Assembly (NCBI GenBank): GCA_028713675.1
Contig: JAQTNV010000039.1
Location: 1-29,901, forward strand
Direction: 5' to 3'
From: a bacterium
Lineage (GTDB): Bacteria; Desulfobacterota; JAPLJL01
DNA length: 29,901 bases
Shown here: piece after piece, positions 8,410 through 15,027 of the stretch
Layout: each line of letters opens with the position of its first letter
How positions within the stretch are numbered: position 1 is the stretch's first letter
Made by a program: the position numbers and the translations under genes
The notes under the pieces: generated by a model
Seen by the model: only the letters and a program-made list of their open reading frames with translations
The model's database searches: none
What the model was told of the DNA's origin: nothing

Positions 8410-9843
8410 TCACCGGAGCAGGTATTTTATCATTTCGATAAAATCCTGCGGGGAACGGATATTCTCCTTGACCGTGCTGGCCATGATCCGGGGCCGGGAA
8501 TAAAAACGCAGGTAGGCGTACCTCTGGTATCGCTTGATCGCCCGGGAAGAAATCCCTTCCGCCGGGAGCGAGGGGGAAAAATAATGGCAGCTGGAATAAT
8601 CCAGGTTCTTGAGTTTCCCTTCCTGTTCCAGTTTTTTCGTGATCTCGGCCCCGGGGTGAGGTGAAAAAATATAGAACTGGGCCAGGTCGAGCGGCAGATC
8701 CAAGGCAAACCTTATTGTTTTGCGCAGGTCCTCCCGGGTTTCCCGGGGATATCCCAGGATGAAAAACCCCCCGACCGTCATTTTGGTTTCGCGCTTGACC
8801 AGGCTGATCTTCTCCCGGATTTCCGCCAGGTCCGTCTTGCGGTGCATATCCCGGAGAATTCTTTCCGAACCCGATTCGACGCCCATGGAGATATAAAAGC
8901 ACCCCGCCCTTTCCATCATCCGGAGCAGCTCCGCGTCCAGGGTATCAAGCCGCACCGCGTTGTTTCCGCAATCCCATCTTATTTTCAGGTTCCGCTTGAG
9001 GAGGGCTTCGCAAAACTCAATGACATAATCCCGGTTTTCAGAAAAAGCATCGTCCACAATCGCGAAATTCCCGGCGCCGTAATCCTTCCGGTATCTTTCG
9101 ATCCATTCCATCAGGAAATTTACCGAGTGACGGCGGACCTTTTTCCCGGAAACCAGGGAAGACGCGCAATAACTGCAGGGATAAGGGCAGCCGCGGGAGG
9201 TCATCACCGGAAGATACTGGGTTTTGACCAGGCGCAGGTTTTCCCGCAGATAGCCCGGGATATCCAGGAGTTCCAGGGCCGGCAGCCCGATCCCGTCCAG
9301 ATCGGTCACCAACCCGGGGGGATTGGCTTTAACGCCGCCCTCGGTGCGGAAGATCAGGCCGGGAATCTCCGACAAGTCGCCGGTAGCCGGTAGCCGGTAG
9401 CCGGTTAAATCCTGCGACCTGCGATCTGTTACCTGCGACTGAAGCTCCGCAAGGAGCTTCGGCAGTCCGATCTCAGCCTCTCCCTGGAAAGCGTAATCCG
9501 CCTCGGGAATGTGCGCGAATACCTTTTCCCCCGCCCCGGAAGGATGGGGGCCGCCCGCCATGACCCAGGCCTCCGGAATCTGCTCCCGGATGGTCCGCAT
9601 CTGGGCCCTGGCTTCGGACAAGCCATGGGTGTAAATCTTCAGGCAATAGGCGTCAAAAGATGATTTTTTAAGCCAGGAGGAAAAAACGCCCAAATCCATT
9701 TCCCGGCGCATGCAATCCAGGATCTCAACCTGGTGGCCCCGGCTTTGCAGGCTCCGGGCCAGAAAGGCCTGCCCCACGTCCAAGTGTCGCTGTTCGTAGT
9801 CCCGCTTCCGGGATGTAAACGGCTTGATCAGGCAAACCCTCAT
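8410..9843 (-). CDS. B12-binding-domain radical SAM protein (1)
   Basis: A 477-residue protein. Residues 1-125 form the cobalamin-binding Rossmann-like domain (MRVCLIKPF, GHQVEILD, VMAGGPHPS, DYAFQGEAE). The radical SAM core starts at TSRGCPYPCSYCAS with Cys219/Cys223/Cys226 (CxxxCxxC) for the 4Fe-4S cluster, followed by the SAM-binding GVESGSERIL and FILGYPRET motifs. The classical B12 DxHxxG is not seen, as in many of these enzymes. It is paralogous to the product of 9932-11386. Residues about 135-155 are encoded by a 7-bp repeat array inserted in frame. Related enzymes do methylation or other radical chemistry on lipids, peptides and antibiotics; the substrate is unknown. ATG at 9843 has only a weak ribosome-binding site. 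Confidence 0.88.
   Translation of the reverse strand: MRVCLIKPFTSRKRDYEQRHLDVGQAFLARSLQSRGHQVEILDCMRREMDLGVFSSWLKKSSFDAYCLKIYTHGLSEARAQMRTIREQIPEAWVMAGGPHPSGAGEKVFAHIPEADYAFQGEAEIGLPKLLAELQSQVTDRRSQDLTGYRLPATGDLSEIPGLIFRTEGGVKANPPGLVTDLDGIGLPALELLDIPGYLRENLRLVKTQYLPVMTSRGCPYPCSYCASSLVSGKKVRRHSVNFLMEWIERYRKDYGAGNFAIVDDAFSENRDYVIEFCEALLKRNLKIRWDCGNNAVRLDTLDAELLRMMERAGCFYISMGVESGSERILRDMHRKTDLAEIREKISLVKRETKMTVGGFFILGYPRETREDLRKTIRFALDLPLDLAQFYIFSPHPGAEITKKLEQEGKLKNLDYSSCHYFSPSLPAEGISSRAIKRYQRYAYLRFYSRPRIMASTVKENIRSPQDFIEMIKYLLR
9376..9460. repeat. Heptad array plus hairpin inserted in frame (radical SAM 1)
   Basis: Read on the minus strand: the perfect hairpin GAAGCTCC-N4-GGAGCTTC (9441-9460), then about nine 7-bp units (TCGCAGG, TAACAGG, CTACCGG types) up to 9376. 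It encodes the segment between LPKLLAEL and DLSEIPGL. The same unit order and the same 70-bp spacing recur in the other two radical SAM genes. Confidence 0.8.
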
Positions 9844-9884
9844 AAAAACGCTCGCAAGCCGGGATACTTGAAGGCCGGACAGCC

Positions 9885-9937
9885 ATTCATATTATTTTTC
9901 TTTTTATTTTTCACTTCTGACTTTTTCCTTTTCACCC
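9885..9937 (-). repeat. AT-rich degenerate heptad repeat
   Basis: Between the two radical SAM genes the minus strand reads GGTGAAA, AGGAAAA, AGTCAGA, AGTGAAA: a 7-bp periodic, purine-rich stretch. It is similar to the gap at 1786-1856, but more decayed. Confidence 0.4.
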
Positions 9938-11386
9938 TTTTATGATTCTGCTCAAAAACCGCGTCAGGTTGGAAAAATCCGACCGGTCCCTGATATATCT
10001 GATCACGATCTGTCCGATCAGCCGAGGCCTCAGGAAGAAACTAAGGTAAGCGTAAGCCTGGTAAAGCTTGAGCCCCGTCAGGGAAACATCGGCCAAAGGA
10101 ATGGAGGGGCGGAAATAATTGTAAAGGTCCCAATTCTCCAGATTGATTTTCCGGTCCGCAACCATTTTTTCCAATACCGGGGTTCCCGGATGAGGAGTGA
10201 AAAGGAAAAACTGCGGCGCGTCGATGGGGAGGCTCCGGGCCAAGCGAATCGTCCGCATGATATCCTCCCGGGTTTCCGTGGGATAACCCAGGATGAAAAA
10301 CGCCCCGATCGCCATTTTTGACTCCCGCTTGATCAACTCGATCCCGGCCCGGATCGCCGGCAGATCCGAGCGGCGATTCATGTCCTTCAGGATCCGCTCC
10401 GAACCGGACTCGATCGCCACGGTCACGTAGAAACATCCGGCCTGCTCCATCAGATGCAGCATCTCCGGGTCAATCCGGTCAAAACGGATGGCGTTGGAAC
10501 CGCAATCCCACTTGATCTCGAGCCGGCGCGCGAGGATTTCCCGGCAGAGGGTGATGACGTAATCCCGCTCCTGGGTGAAAGCGTCATCCGAAACCGAGAA
10601 ATATTTGATCCCATAGTCCCGATGAAGTGTTTCAATCCATCCCAGGACATATTCGATCGAGTGCCGGCGGACCTTCCTCCCGGTAATGCGGAAAGCCGCG
10701 CAGTAACTGCAGGCATATGGACAGCCCCGGCTGGTCAGGATCGGGAAATAATCCTTTCCGATCAACCTGACCCATCTCCTCTTCCGGTGAAAATTTTTTA
10801 CATCCAGGGCTTCCCAGTCGGGATAACCCAGGCTGTCCAGGTCCTCGACGAAAGCGGGAGGATTGGCCTTAACCTCTCCGTTCTCGCGATAGATCAGGCC
10901 GGGAATCTCCGACAAGTCGCCGGTTGCCGGTAGCCGGTTGCCGGTCAAATCCTGCGACCTGCGACCTGTTACCTGCGACTGAAGCTCCGAAAGGAGCTTC
11001 GGCAGTCCGGGTTCGCCCTCGCCCTGGAAAGCATAATCCGCCCGGGGAATATGCGAGAAAATTTTCTCCCCTACCCCCGAGGGGTGTGGCCCTCCCGCCG
11101 CGACCACCGCCCGGGGATAAAGTTCGCGGATCAGATCGATCTGACGGTTGACGTTGGCCGTGTTCATCGAATAAACCTTGAAACCGTAAAAATCGTCGGG
11201 GCCGCGTTTCCCGATCAGGTTCTTAAACCCCGGGAAATCCAGTTCCTCCCGGACGCAATCCAGGATCTCAACCTGGTGGCCGTGCTTTTTCAGGGTCGTC
11301 GCCAGGTATCCCAGGCCGATCTCGGGATAGAAACAGTCATCCTCCCATTTCTGAGTCGAAATCGGCTTGATCAAAAGCACCCGCAT
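9932..11386 (-). CDS. B12-binding-domain radical SAM protein (2)
   Basis: A 484-residue paralogue of the 477-residue protein just downstream. It has an N-terminal B12-binding-like domain (MRVLLIKPIS, HGHQVEILD, VVAAGGPHPSG, ADYAFQGEGE), and a radical SAM core with Cys222/Cys226/Cys229 in TSRGCPYACSYCA, AIESGSERIL and FFILGYPTET. Residues about 136-156 come from the in-frame 7-bp repeat insert. The ATG at 11386 is 3 bp after the glycosyltransferase stop, so the two are surely cotranscribed and probably translationally coupled. The two tandem paralogues may act on successive positions of one substrate; that is inference. Confidence 0.88.
   Translation of the reverse strand: MRVLLIKPISTQKWEDDCFYPEIGLGYLATTLKKHGHQVEILDCVREELDFPGFKNLIGKRGPDDFYGFKVYSMNTANVNRQIDLIRELYPRAVVAAGGPHPSGVGEKIFSHIPRADYAFQGEGEPGLPKLLSELQSQVTGRRSQDLTGNRLPATGDLSEIPGLIYRENGEVKANPPAFVEDLDSLGYPDWEALDVKNFHRKRRWVRLIGKDYFPILTSRGCPYACSYCAAFRITGRKVRRHSIEYVLGWIETLHRDYGIKYFSVSDDAFTQERDYVITLCREILARRLEIKWDCGSNAIRFDRIDPEMLHLMEQAGCFYVTVAIESGSERILKDMNRRSDLPAIRAGIELIKRESKMAIGAFFILGYPTETREDIMRTIRLARSLPIDAPQFFLFTPHPGTPVLEKMVADRKINLENWDLYNYFRPSIPLADVSLTGLKLYQAYAYLSFFLRPRLIGQIVIRYIRDRSDFSNLTRFLSRIIKG
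10916..11000. repeat. Heptad array plus hairpin inserted in frame (radical SAM 2)
   Basis: Same composition and length as the copy at 9376-9460: hairpin GAAGCTCC-N4-GGAGCTTC at 10981-11000, followed on the minus strand by CAGG-ending and CCGG-ending 7-bp units. The DNA is nearly identical to the other copies while the flanking coding DNA is clearly more diverged. Confidence 0.8.
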
Positions 11387-11389
11387 TTT

Positions 11390-12133
11390 CTATTCGAACC
11401 TTTCGTCCTTGATTATCCCGGCCCGGTGAAGAAAAAATCTGAAGACCACCAGCAATGTCCCCAACCCGTAAACAATCGAGCGGAACAAACCGATGGAGGA
11501 GGAATCCGGGGAGTAATGGGCCGGGGAATAAATCTCGGCGAAGCGAAAACCCCGGCTCACCATCTCGGCAATCACTTCGGAATCGAAGACAAAATCGTCC
11601 GAATTCTTCTCCAGGGGAATGGCCTGCAACGCCTGACGGGAATAAGCCCGCAAACCCGTATGCAATTCTGAAAATCCGGTTCCCAGGAAGAGATTCTCCA
11701 TCCCGGTCAGAAAGATATTCCCGAGAAATTTATAACGCGGCATCCCCCGCCGGAGCGCCTCCCGTCCGCGCATGCGGGAGCCGAGGACCACGTCCGCCCG
11801 GCCCTCCACGATCGGACTGATCAGTTCCGGGATGATTCGGGGATCATACTGGTAATCCGGGTGAAGCAGAACCAGGATGTCCGCCCCCTCCGCCAGGGCG
11901 ATCCGGAAACCGGTCTTCTGATTGGCTCCATAGCCGAGATTCTTTGCATGCACCACCGTCCGAATAGAAAGGCTGCGGGCCAGTTCCGGGGTCCCGTCCC
12001 GGCTGCCGTCATCCACCAGGAGGATCTCGTGAACCAGATCACGGGGAATGTCCTGATATGTTTTTTCCAGGGTTTTCCCGGCATTATACGCCGGGAGAAA
12101 CACCCAGATTTTTTTACCCGCCAGATTATTCAA
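11390..12133 (-). CDS. Family 2 glycosyltransferase (dolichyl-phosphate mannose synthase-like)
   Basis: A 247-residue GT-A enzyme: VFLPAYNAGKTLEKTY at the N-terminus, EILLVDDGSRDGT (nucleotide-sugar binding Asp pair), KNLGYGANQKTGF, and LLHPDYQYDP as the DxD-like metal motif. The C-terminal segment IGLFRSIVYGLGTLLVVFRFF is hydrophobic and may associate with the membrane. The family transfers sugars to polyprenyl phosphate or builds glycolipids. The start is uncertain: a TTG at 12133 gives the best N-terminus but has no clear ribosome-binding site and no in-frame ATG was found. It heads the minus-strand run with the two radical SAM genes, so a sugar- or lipid-linked product is conceivable. Confidence 0.85.
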   Translation of the reverse strand: MNNLAGKKIWVFLPAYNAGKTLEKTYQDIPRDLVHEILLVDDGSRDGTPELARSLSIRTVVHAKNLGYGANQKTGFRIALAEGADILVLLHPDYQYDPRIIPELISPIVEGRADVVLGSRMRGREALRRGMPRYKFLGNIFLTGMENLFLGTGFSELHTGLRAYSRQALQAIPLEKNSDDFVFDSEVIAEMVSRGFRFAEIYSPAHYSPDSSSIGLFRSIVYGLGTLLVVFRFFLHRAGIIKDERFE

Positions 12134-12185
12134 ATGAATACATTTTCTGTTGGTTCCTGATTTTTCCGCTTTTTTTATTCTAACC

Positions 12186-12210
12186 CAAATTCCTCAATTC
12201 GAGGAATTTG
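12186..12210. promoter_or_regulatory. Perfect 10-bp inverted repeat in a divergent intergenic region
   Basis: CAAATTCCTC and GAGGAATTTG are separated by AATTC. It lies between the divergent glycosyltransferase and PLP-decarboxylase genes. There is no T-tract immediately after it on either strand, so an operator is as likely as a terminator. The remainder of 12134-12367 holds a T-rich stretch and the GC hairpin at 12234. Confidence 0.4.
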
Positions 12211-12233
12211 TCCAAAGAGCCGCCCATCGTGAA

Positions 12234-12251
12234 GGCGGGGTCAGCCCCGCC
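12234..12251. repeat. GC-rich palindrome (GGCGGGG/CCCCGCC)
   Basis: A 7-bp stem GGCGGGG (12234-12240) and CCCCGCC (12245-12251) with a TCAG loop. It resembles the second hairpin of the repeat at 14926-15019 and appears to be a short member of that palindromic family. Confidence 0.5.
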
Positions 12252-12332
12252 CTCAATTCTGCCGGCGGTCTCTCGGGAGCAAAATGAGGTTCAATTGCAA
12301 TTTACGGGCTAATCTTCCCGGCACTATTCGTA

Positions 12333-12338
12333 TATAAT
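12333..12338 (+). promoter_or_regulatory. Candidate -10 box (TATAAT) for the PLP-decarboxylase gene
   Basis: An exact TATAAT lies 29 bp before the chosen ATG at 12368. No good -35 hexamer is present at the usual distance (TAATCT at 17 bp), so only the -10 is offered. Confidence 0.3.
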
Positions 12339-12367
12339 TACAAAACTTGGCAATTGCTGGGGAAAAC

Positions 12368-13615
12368 ATGAACCTGATCCCGGACGAACTGAACAAAGCG
12401 GAAACCCCGTTTCTTATTATTAATGAAGGAAAGATCCTGGAAAACCTGGATACCCTTCGTTCCCGATTTTCCCCCGAAACCGGATTCTTCTATTCGGTTA
12501 AAACCAATTATGAGCTCCCGGTTCTGAAGACCCTGGCCGCGGCCGGGATCGGCGCGGAGGTCTCGTCCGGATTTGAGCTCTCCCTGGCCCGGGAAGCCGG
12601 ATTTCCCCCGGGAAAAACCGTCATGGACGGACCGGCCTGGCAGGAAGAGGAACTGGAAGAGGCCGTCCGCGCGAAAATCCTCATGTTCAACCTTGATTCC
12701 CCGGCCATGGCCGCCAGGCTCGACGGAGTTTCCACCCGCTTACATTCCATTTCCCCGGTCACCGTCAGGATCCAGACCGCAACCTTCCCCCGGTCGGGTT
12801 TTCTTCCCCGTTTTGCCCGGAAGTTCGGGGTTTCTCCCCGCGCCCTCCGGGATCTGCTGGTTCCCCTGGCCCGGATGAAAGGGTTGAAATTGGCGGGTCT
12901 TTCCACCCACACCGGCACCGCGCTCTCCCGTCCCGGCCCCCTGCTCAAGGCCATCGACACCCTGGCCAGGCTTGCCGGGGAACTCCGCTCCCGCGACTTT
13001 CCAATAAATTTCCTGAACCTGGGCGGGGGTCTGCCCGCCCCGGGCGTGCGGTCCCTGTCCCCGTGGGATTTGCTCCGGATTCAGCTGGGATTTTCCCCTG
13101 CGCCCCTCCCGCCGGGAGAGCCGGATCTCTCCGATTTCTGCCGGGTGGTGGCCGCCAGGATTTCCCGGGACCTCCATCCGCAAAAATTGCAGGTCGCCTT
13201 CGAGCCCGGAAGATCCCTGGTCAGCAACGCCGGGTTTCTCGTTACCCGGGTCATCTCCGTCAAGGACAACTGGATTTTCCTGGACGGGGGGGTCAACCTC
13301 CTGCCGGAATCACCGTTTTTTCTTCAGCGCCGTTTTTCCCTGGCCGCCCGTCCCGGGGAGAAAAGCGTCCGGCGGTTCAATCTCTCCGGTCCCAGTCTGA
13401 ATACCGCCGATGTGATCGGGTTGGGAATCCCCCTGCCCCGGCCCGAAATCGGGGATCTGGTGGTCGCGGAAAACGCCGGAGCCTACAGCATCAGCCGCGC
13501 CAACCAGTTCACCCGCCTCCGCCCCCCCGTTTATTTCCGGATGAAAAACGGTACAATCAAAACCTGCCGCCGGGCCGAGACCCTGGAAGATTTACTGAAA
13601 ATATGGCCAAGCTGA
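12368..13615 (+). CDS. Fold-III PLP-dependent decarboxylase-like protein (DAP/ornithine decarboxylase family)
   Basis: A 415-residue protein. Motifs: FFYSVKTNY with Lys45 as the PLP Schiff-base lysine, GAEVSSGFEL, LSTHTGT with His181 stacking on PLP, LNLGGGLP (219-221 glycines, phosphate binding), AFEPGRSLV (279-282) and a C-terminal ENAGAYSIS. The conserved Cys of the GPxCxSxD motif, which reaches into the partner active site in diaminopimelate and ornithine decarboxylases, is replaced: the segment reads GPSLNTAD (341-348). A standard DapDC or ODC role is therefore doubtful; a specialised amino-acid decarboxylase or a D-amino-acid/carboxynorspermidine-like branch is possible. ATG at 12368 follows GGGGA; a TTG 21 bp upstream is a weaker alternative. 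It is followed after 100 bp by an aminotransferase. Confidence 0.85.
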   Translation: MNLIPDELNKAETPFLIINEGKILENLDTLRSRFSPETGFFYSVKTNYELPVLKTLAAAGIGAEVSSGFELSLAREAGFPPGKTVMDGPAWQEEELEEAVRAKILMFNLDSPAMAARLDGVSTRLHSISPVTVRIQTATFPRSGFLPRFARKFGVSPRALRDLLVPLARMKGLKLAGLSTHTGTALSRPGPLLKAIDTLARLAGELRSRDFPINFLNLGGGLPAPGVRSLSPWDLLRIQLGFSPAPLPPGEPDLSDFCRVVAARISRDLHPQKLQVAFEPGRSLVSNAGFLVTRVISVKDNWIFLDGGVNLLPESPFFLQRRFSLAARPGEKSVRRFNLSGPSLNTADVIGLGIPLPRPEIGDLVVAENAGAYSISRANQFTRLRPPVYFRMKNGTIKTCRRAETLEDLLKIWPS

Positions 13616-13639
13616 TAAAATCTCGGGTCAGGTTCTCAG

Positions 13640-13696
13640 GTAGGGGCCGATCCCCGATCGGCCTGAAGTCCGGTGCCTTCGGGGAATGCACCCTAC
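13640..13696. repeat. GTAGGGG-bounded palindromic repeat
   Basis: Begins GTAGGGG and ends CCCTAC, containing an 8-bp perfect hairpin GGCCGATC-CCC-GATCGGCC (13645-13663) and a smaller GGTGC/GCACC stem. It lies between the PLP-decarboxylase and aminotransferase genes; no T-tract follows, so it is more likely a mobile palindrome than a terminator. Confidence 0.65.
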
Positions 13697-13715
13697 CAAT
13701 TGTAATTTTTAAATC

Positions 13716-14927
13716 ATGCCAAAAATATCAATTATGAAACGCTTACGAAAACACCCGAAAGCAATCCGACCCCCGGCTGATCCCATTACCCCTTTCCTGG
13801 TTATGGAGGTAATGGAAAAATCCCGGATCCTGGAAAAAAAGGGGAAGAGCATTGTTCACCTGGAGGTGGGGGAACCGGATTTCCCCACCCCCCGGATAAT
13901 TACCCGGGCCGGAGTCCGGGCCCTCCAGGAAGGAAAAACCCATTACACCCACAGCCTGGGGATACCCCGTCTCCGCGAGGCCATCGCCAAAAAATACCGC
14001 CGGGATTACGGGGTCACCCTCGACCCGGAATGCATTCTGGTTACCGGCGGCACCTCTCCGGCCCTGCTTCTGGCCCTGTCCGTGCTCCTCTGCCCGGGGG
14101 ACCGGGTCCTGATGTCCGACCCCCATTATTCCTGTTACCCCAATTTCATCCGCTACCTCCGGGGCGAACCCCAAACCTATCCGCTGGATGAAGACGACGG
14201 TTATCAGCCCCATTGCCCGGACATCGCCCGCCGCCTCAACCGGAAAACCCGGGCCGTCCTGATCAATTCCCCCGCCAACCCGACCGGGGCCATCATCTCG
14301 AGAAAAAATCTCGAGGAAATCGCCGGCCTGGATCGCTGGATCGTTTCGGACGAGATCTATCACGGGCTGGTTTACCGGGGCCGGGCCCATTCCATCCTCG
14401 AGTTCACCGACCGGGCTTTCGTCATCAACGGATTTTCCAAGCTCTACGCCATGACCGGCTGGAGACTGGGCTACCTGATCTTCCCCCCCGATTTCCGCCG
14501 GAAACTGCAAAGCCTGCACCAGAACCTCTTCATCTCCGCCAACGCCTTTGTCCAGTGGGGAGGCATTGCCGCGCTGGAGAAAACAGGCACCGAAGTCAAA
14601 AAAATGGTCCGGGAATTCGACCGGCGGCGAAACCTCCTGGTTGACGGGTTGCGCGGGATCGGTTTCGGGATCAAGGTCCCGCCGGACGGGGCCTTTTATG
14701 TTTTCGCCAATGCCCGCAAATTCGGAAGGGATTCCCTGAAAATGGCTTTCGAGATCCTGAAGCACGCCGGGGTGGCGGTCGCGCCCGGGGTGGATTTCGG
14801 TTCCCGGGGCGAAGGGTTCATCCGTTTCGCCTACACCACTTCCCAGGGCCAGATCCGCGAAGGAATCCGGCGGCTGGAAAGATATTTCAATCGGCGGGGA
14901 TCCTTCGGCTTCGCTCAGGACAGGTAA
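13716..14927 (+). CDS. Class I/II PLP-dependent aminotransferase
   Basis: A 403-residue fold-I enzyme. It has HLEVGEPDFPTP near the N-terminus, THYTHSLGIPRLREAI, LINSPANPTG (185-191), VSDEIYHGLVY (Asp212 and Tyr215 contacting the cofactor) and INGFSKLYAMTGWRLGY with Lys242 as the PLP lysine. It belongs to the aspartate/alanine aminotransferase-like group; the substrate cannot be called. The last residues (after RLERYFNRRG) read SFGFAQDR and are encoded by a dispersed repeat, so the ancestral C-terminus probably ended about ten residues earlier. The ATG at 13716 has no clear ribosome-binding site; an in-frame ATG at 13734 is also possible. It pairs with the upstream decarboxylase-like gene as an amino-acid tailoring pair. 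Confidence 0.9.
   Translation: MPKISIMKRLRKHPKAIRPPADPITPFLVMEVMEKSRILEKKGKSIVHLEVGEPDFPTPRIITRAGVRALQEGKTHYTHSLGIPRLREAIAKKYRRDYGVTLDPECILVTGGTSPALLLALSVLLCPGDRVLMSDPHYSCYPNFIRYLRGEPQTYPLDEDDGYQPHCPDIARRLNRKTRAVLINSPANPTGAIISRKNLEEIAGLDRWIVSDEIYHGLVYRGRAHSILEFTDRAFVINGFSKLYAMTGWRLGYLIFPPDFRRKLQSLHQNLFISANAFVQWGGIAALEKTGTEVKKMVREFDRRRNLLVDGLRGIGFGIKVPPDGAFYVFANARKFGRDSLKMAFEILKHAGVAVAPGVDFGSRGEGFIRFAYTTSQGQIREGIRRLERYFNRRGSFGFAQDR
14899..14923. repeat. FAQD-type short repeat at the aminotransferase 3' end
   Basis: GGATCCTTCGGCTTCGCTCA and the following GGACA, encoding SFGFAQD, resemble a short dispersed sequence that I recognise from many environmental bacterial genomes. Here it is read as the aminotransferase C-terminus, with the stop codon just after it. 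Only one copy is in the window. Confidence 0.45.
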
Positions 14928-15019
14928 GCCCCGCCCCTACGCAATTCCTCTTTTTGCTTCCCTCGTAGGGGAGGGCTTTATGCCCTCCCGCTCATCGGGC
15001 GGGGACCAGCCCCGCCCCT
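14926..15019. repeat. Double GC-rich palindrome (GTAGGGG family) between convergent genes
   Basis: The region starts with GCCCCGCCCCTAC and contains the hairpins GGGAGGGC/GCCCTCCC (14969-14989, loop TTTAT) and GGGCGGGG/CCCCGCCC (14997-15017), ending CCCCTAC. It occupies the whole gap between the convergent aminotransferase and radical SAM genes and could act as a bidirectional transcription barrier, though no long T-tract is present. Confidence 0.65.
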
Positions 15020-15027
15020 ACATGTCA

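Noticed and set aside
13743-14765. Open frame of 340 codons on the minus strand opposite the aminotransferase
   Set aside because: The plus-strand frame has all PLP aminotransferase motifs; the antisense frame has none.
14926-15019. GC-rich hairpins considered as a simple bidirectional terminator
   Set aside because: There are no T-tracts after the stems and similar palindromes occur in non-terminator positions, so a dispersed palindrome is the better call.
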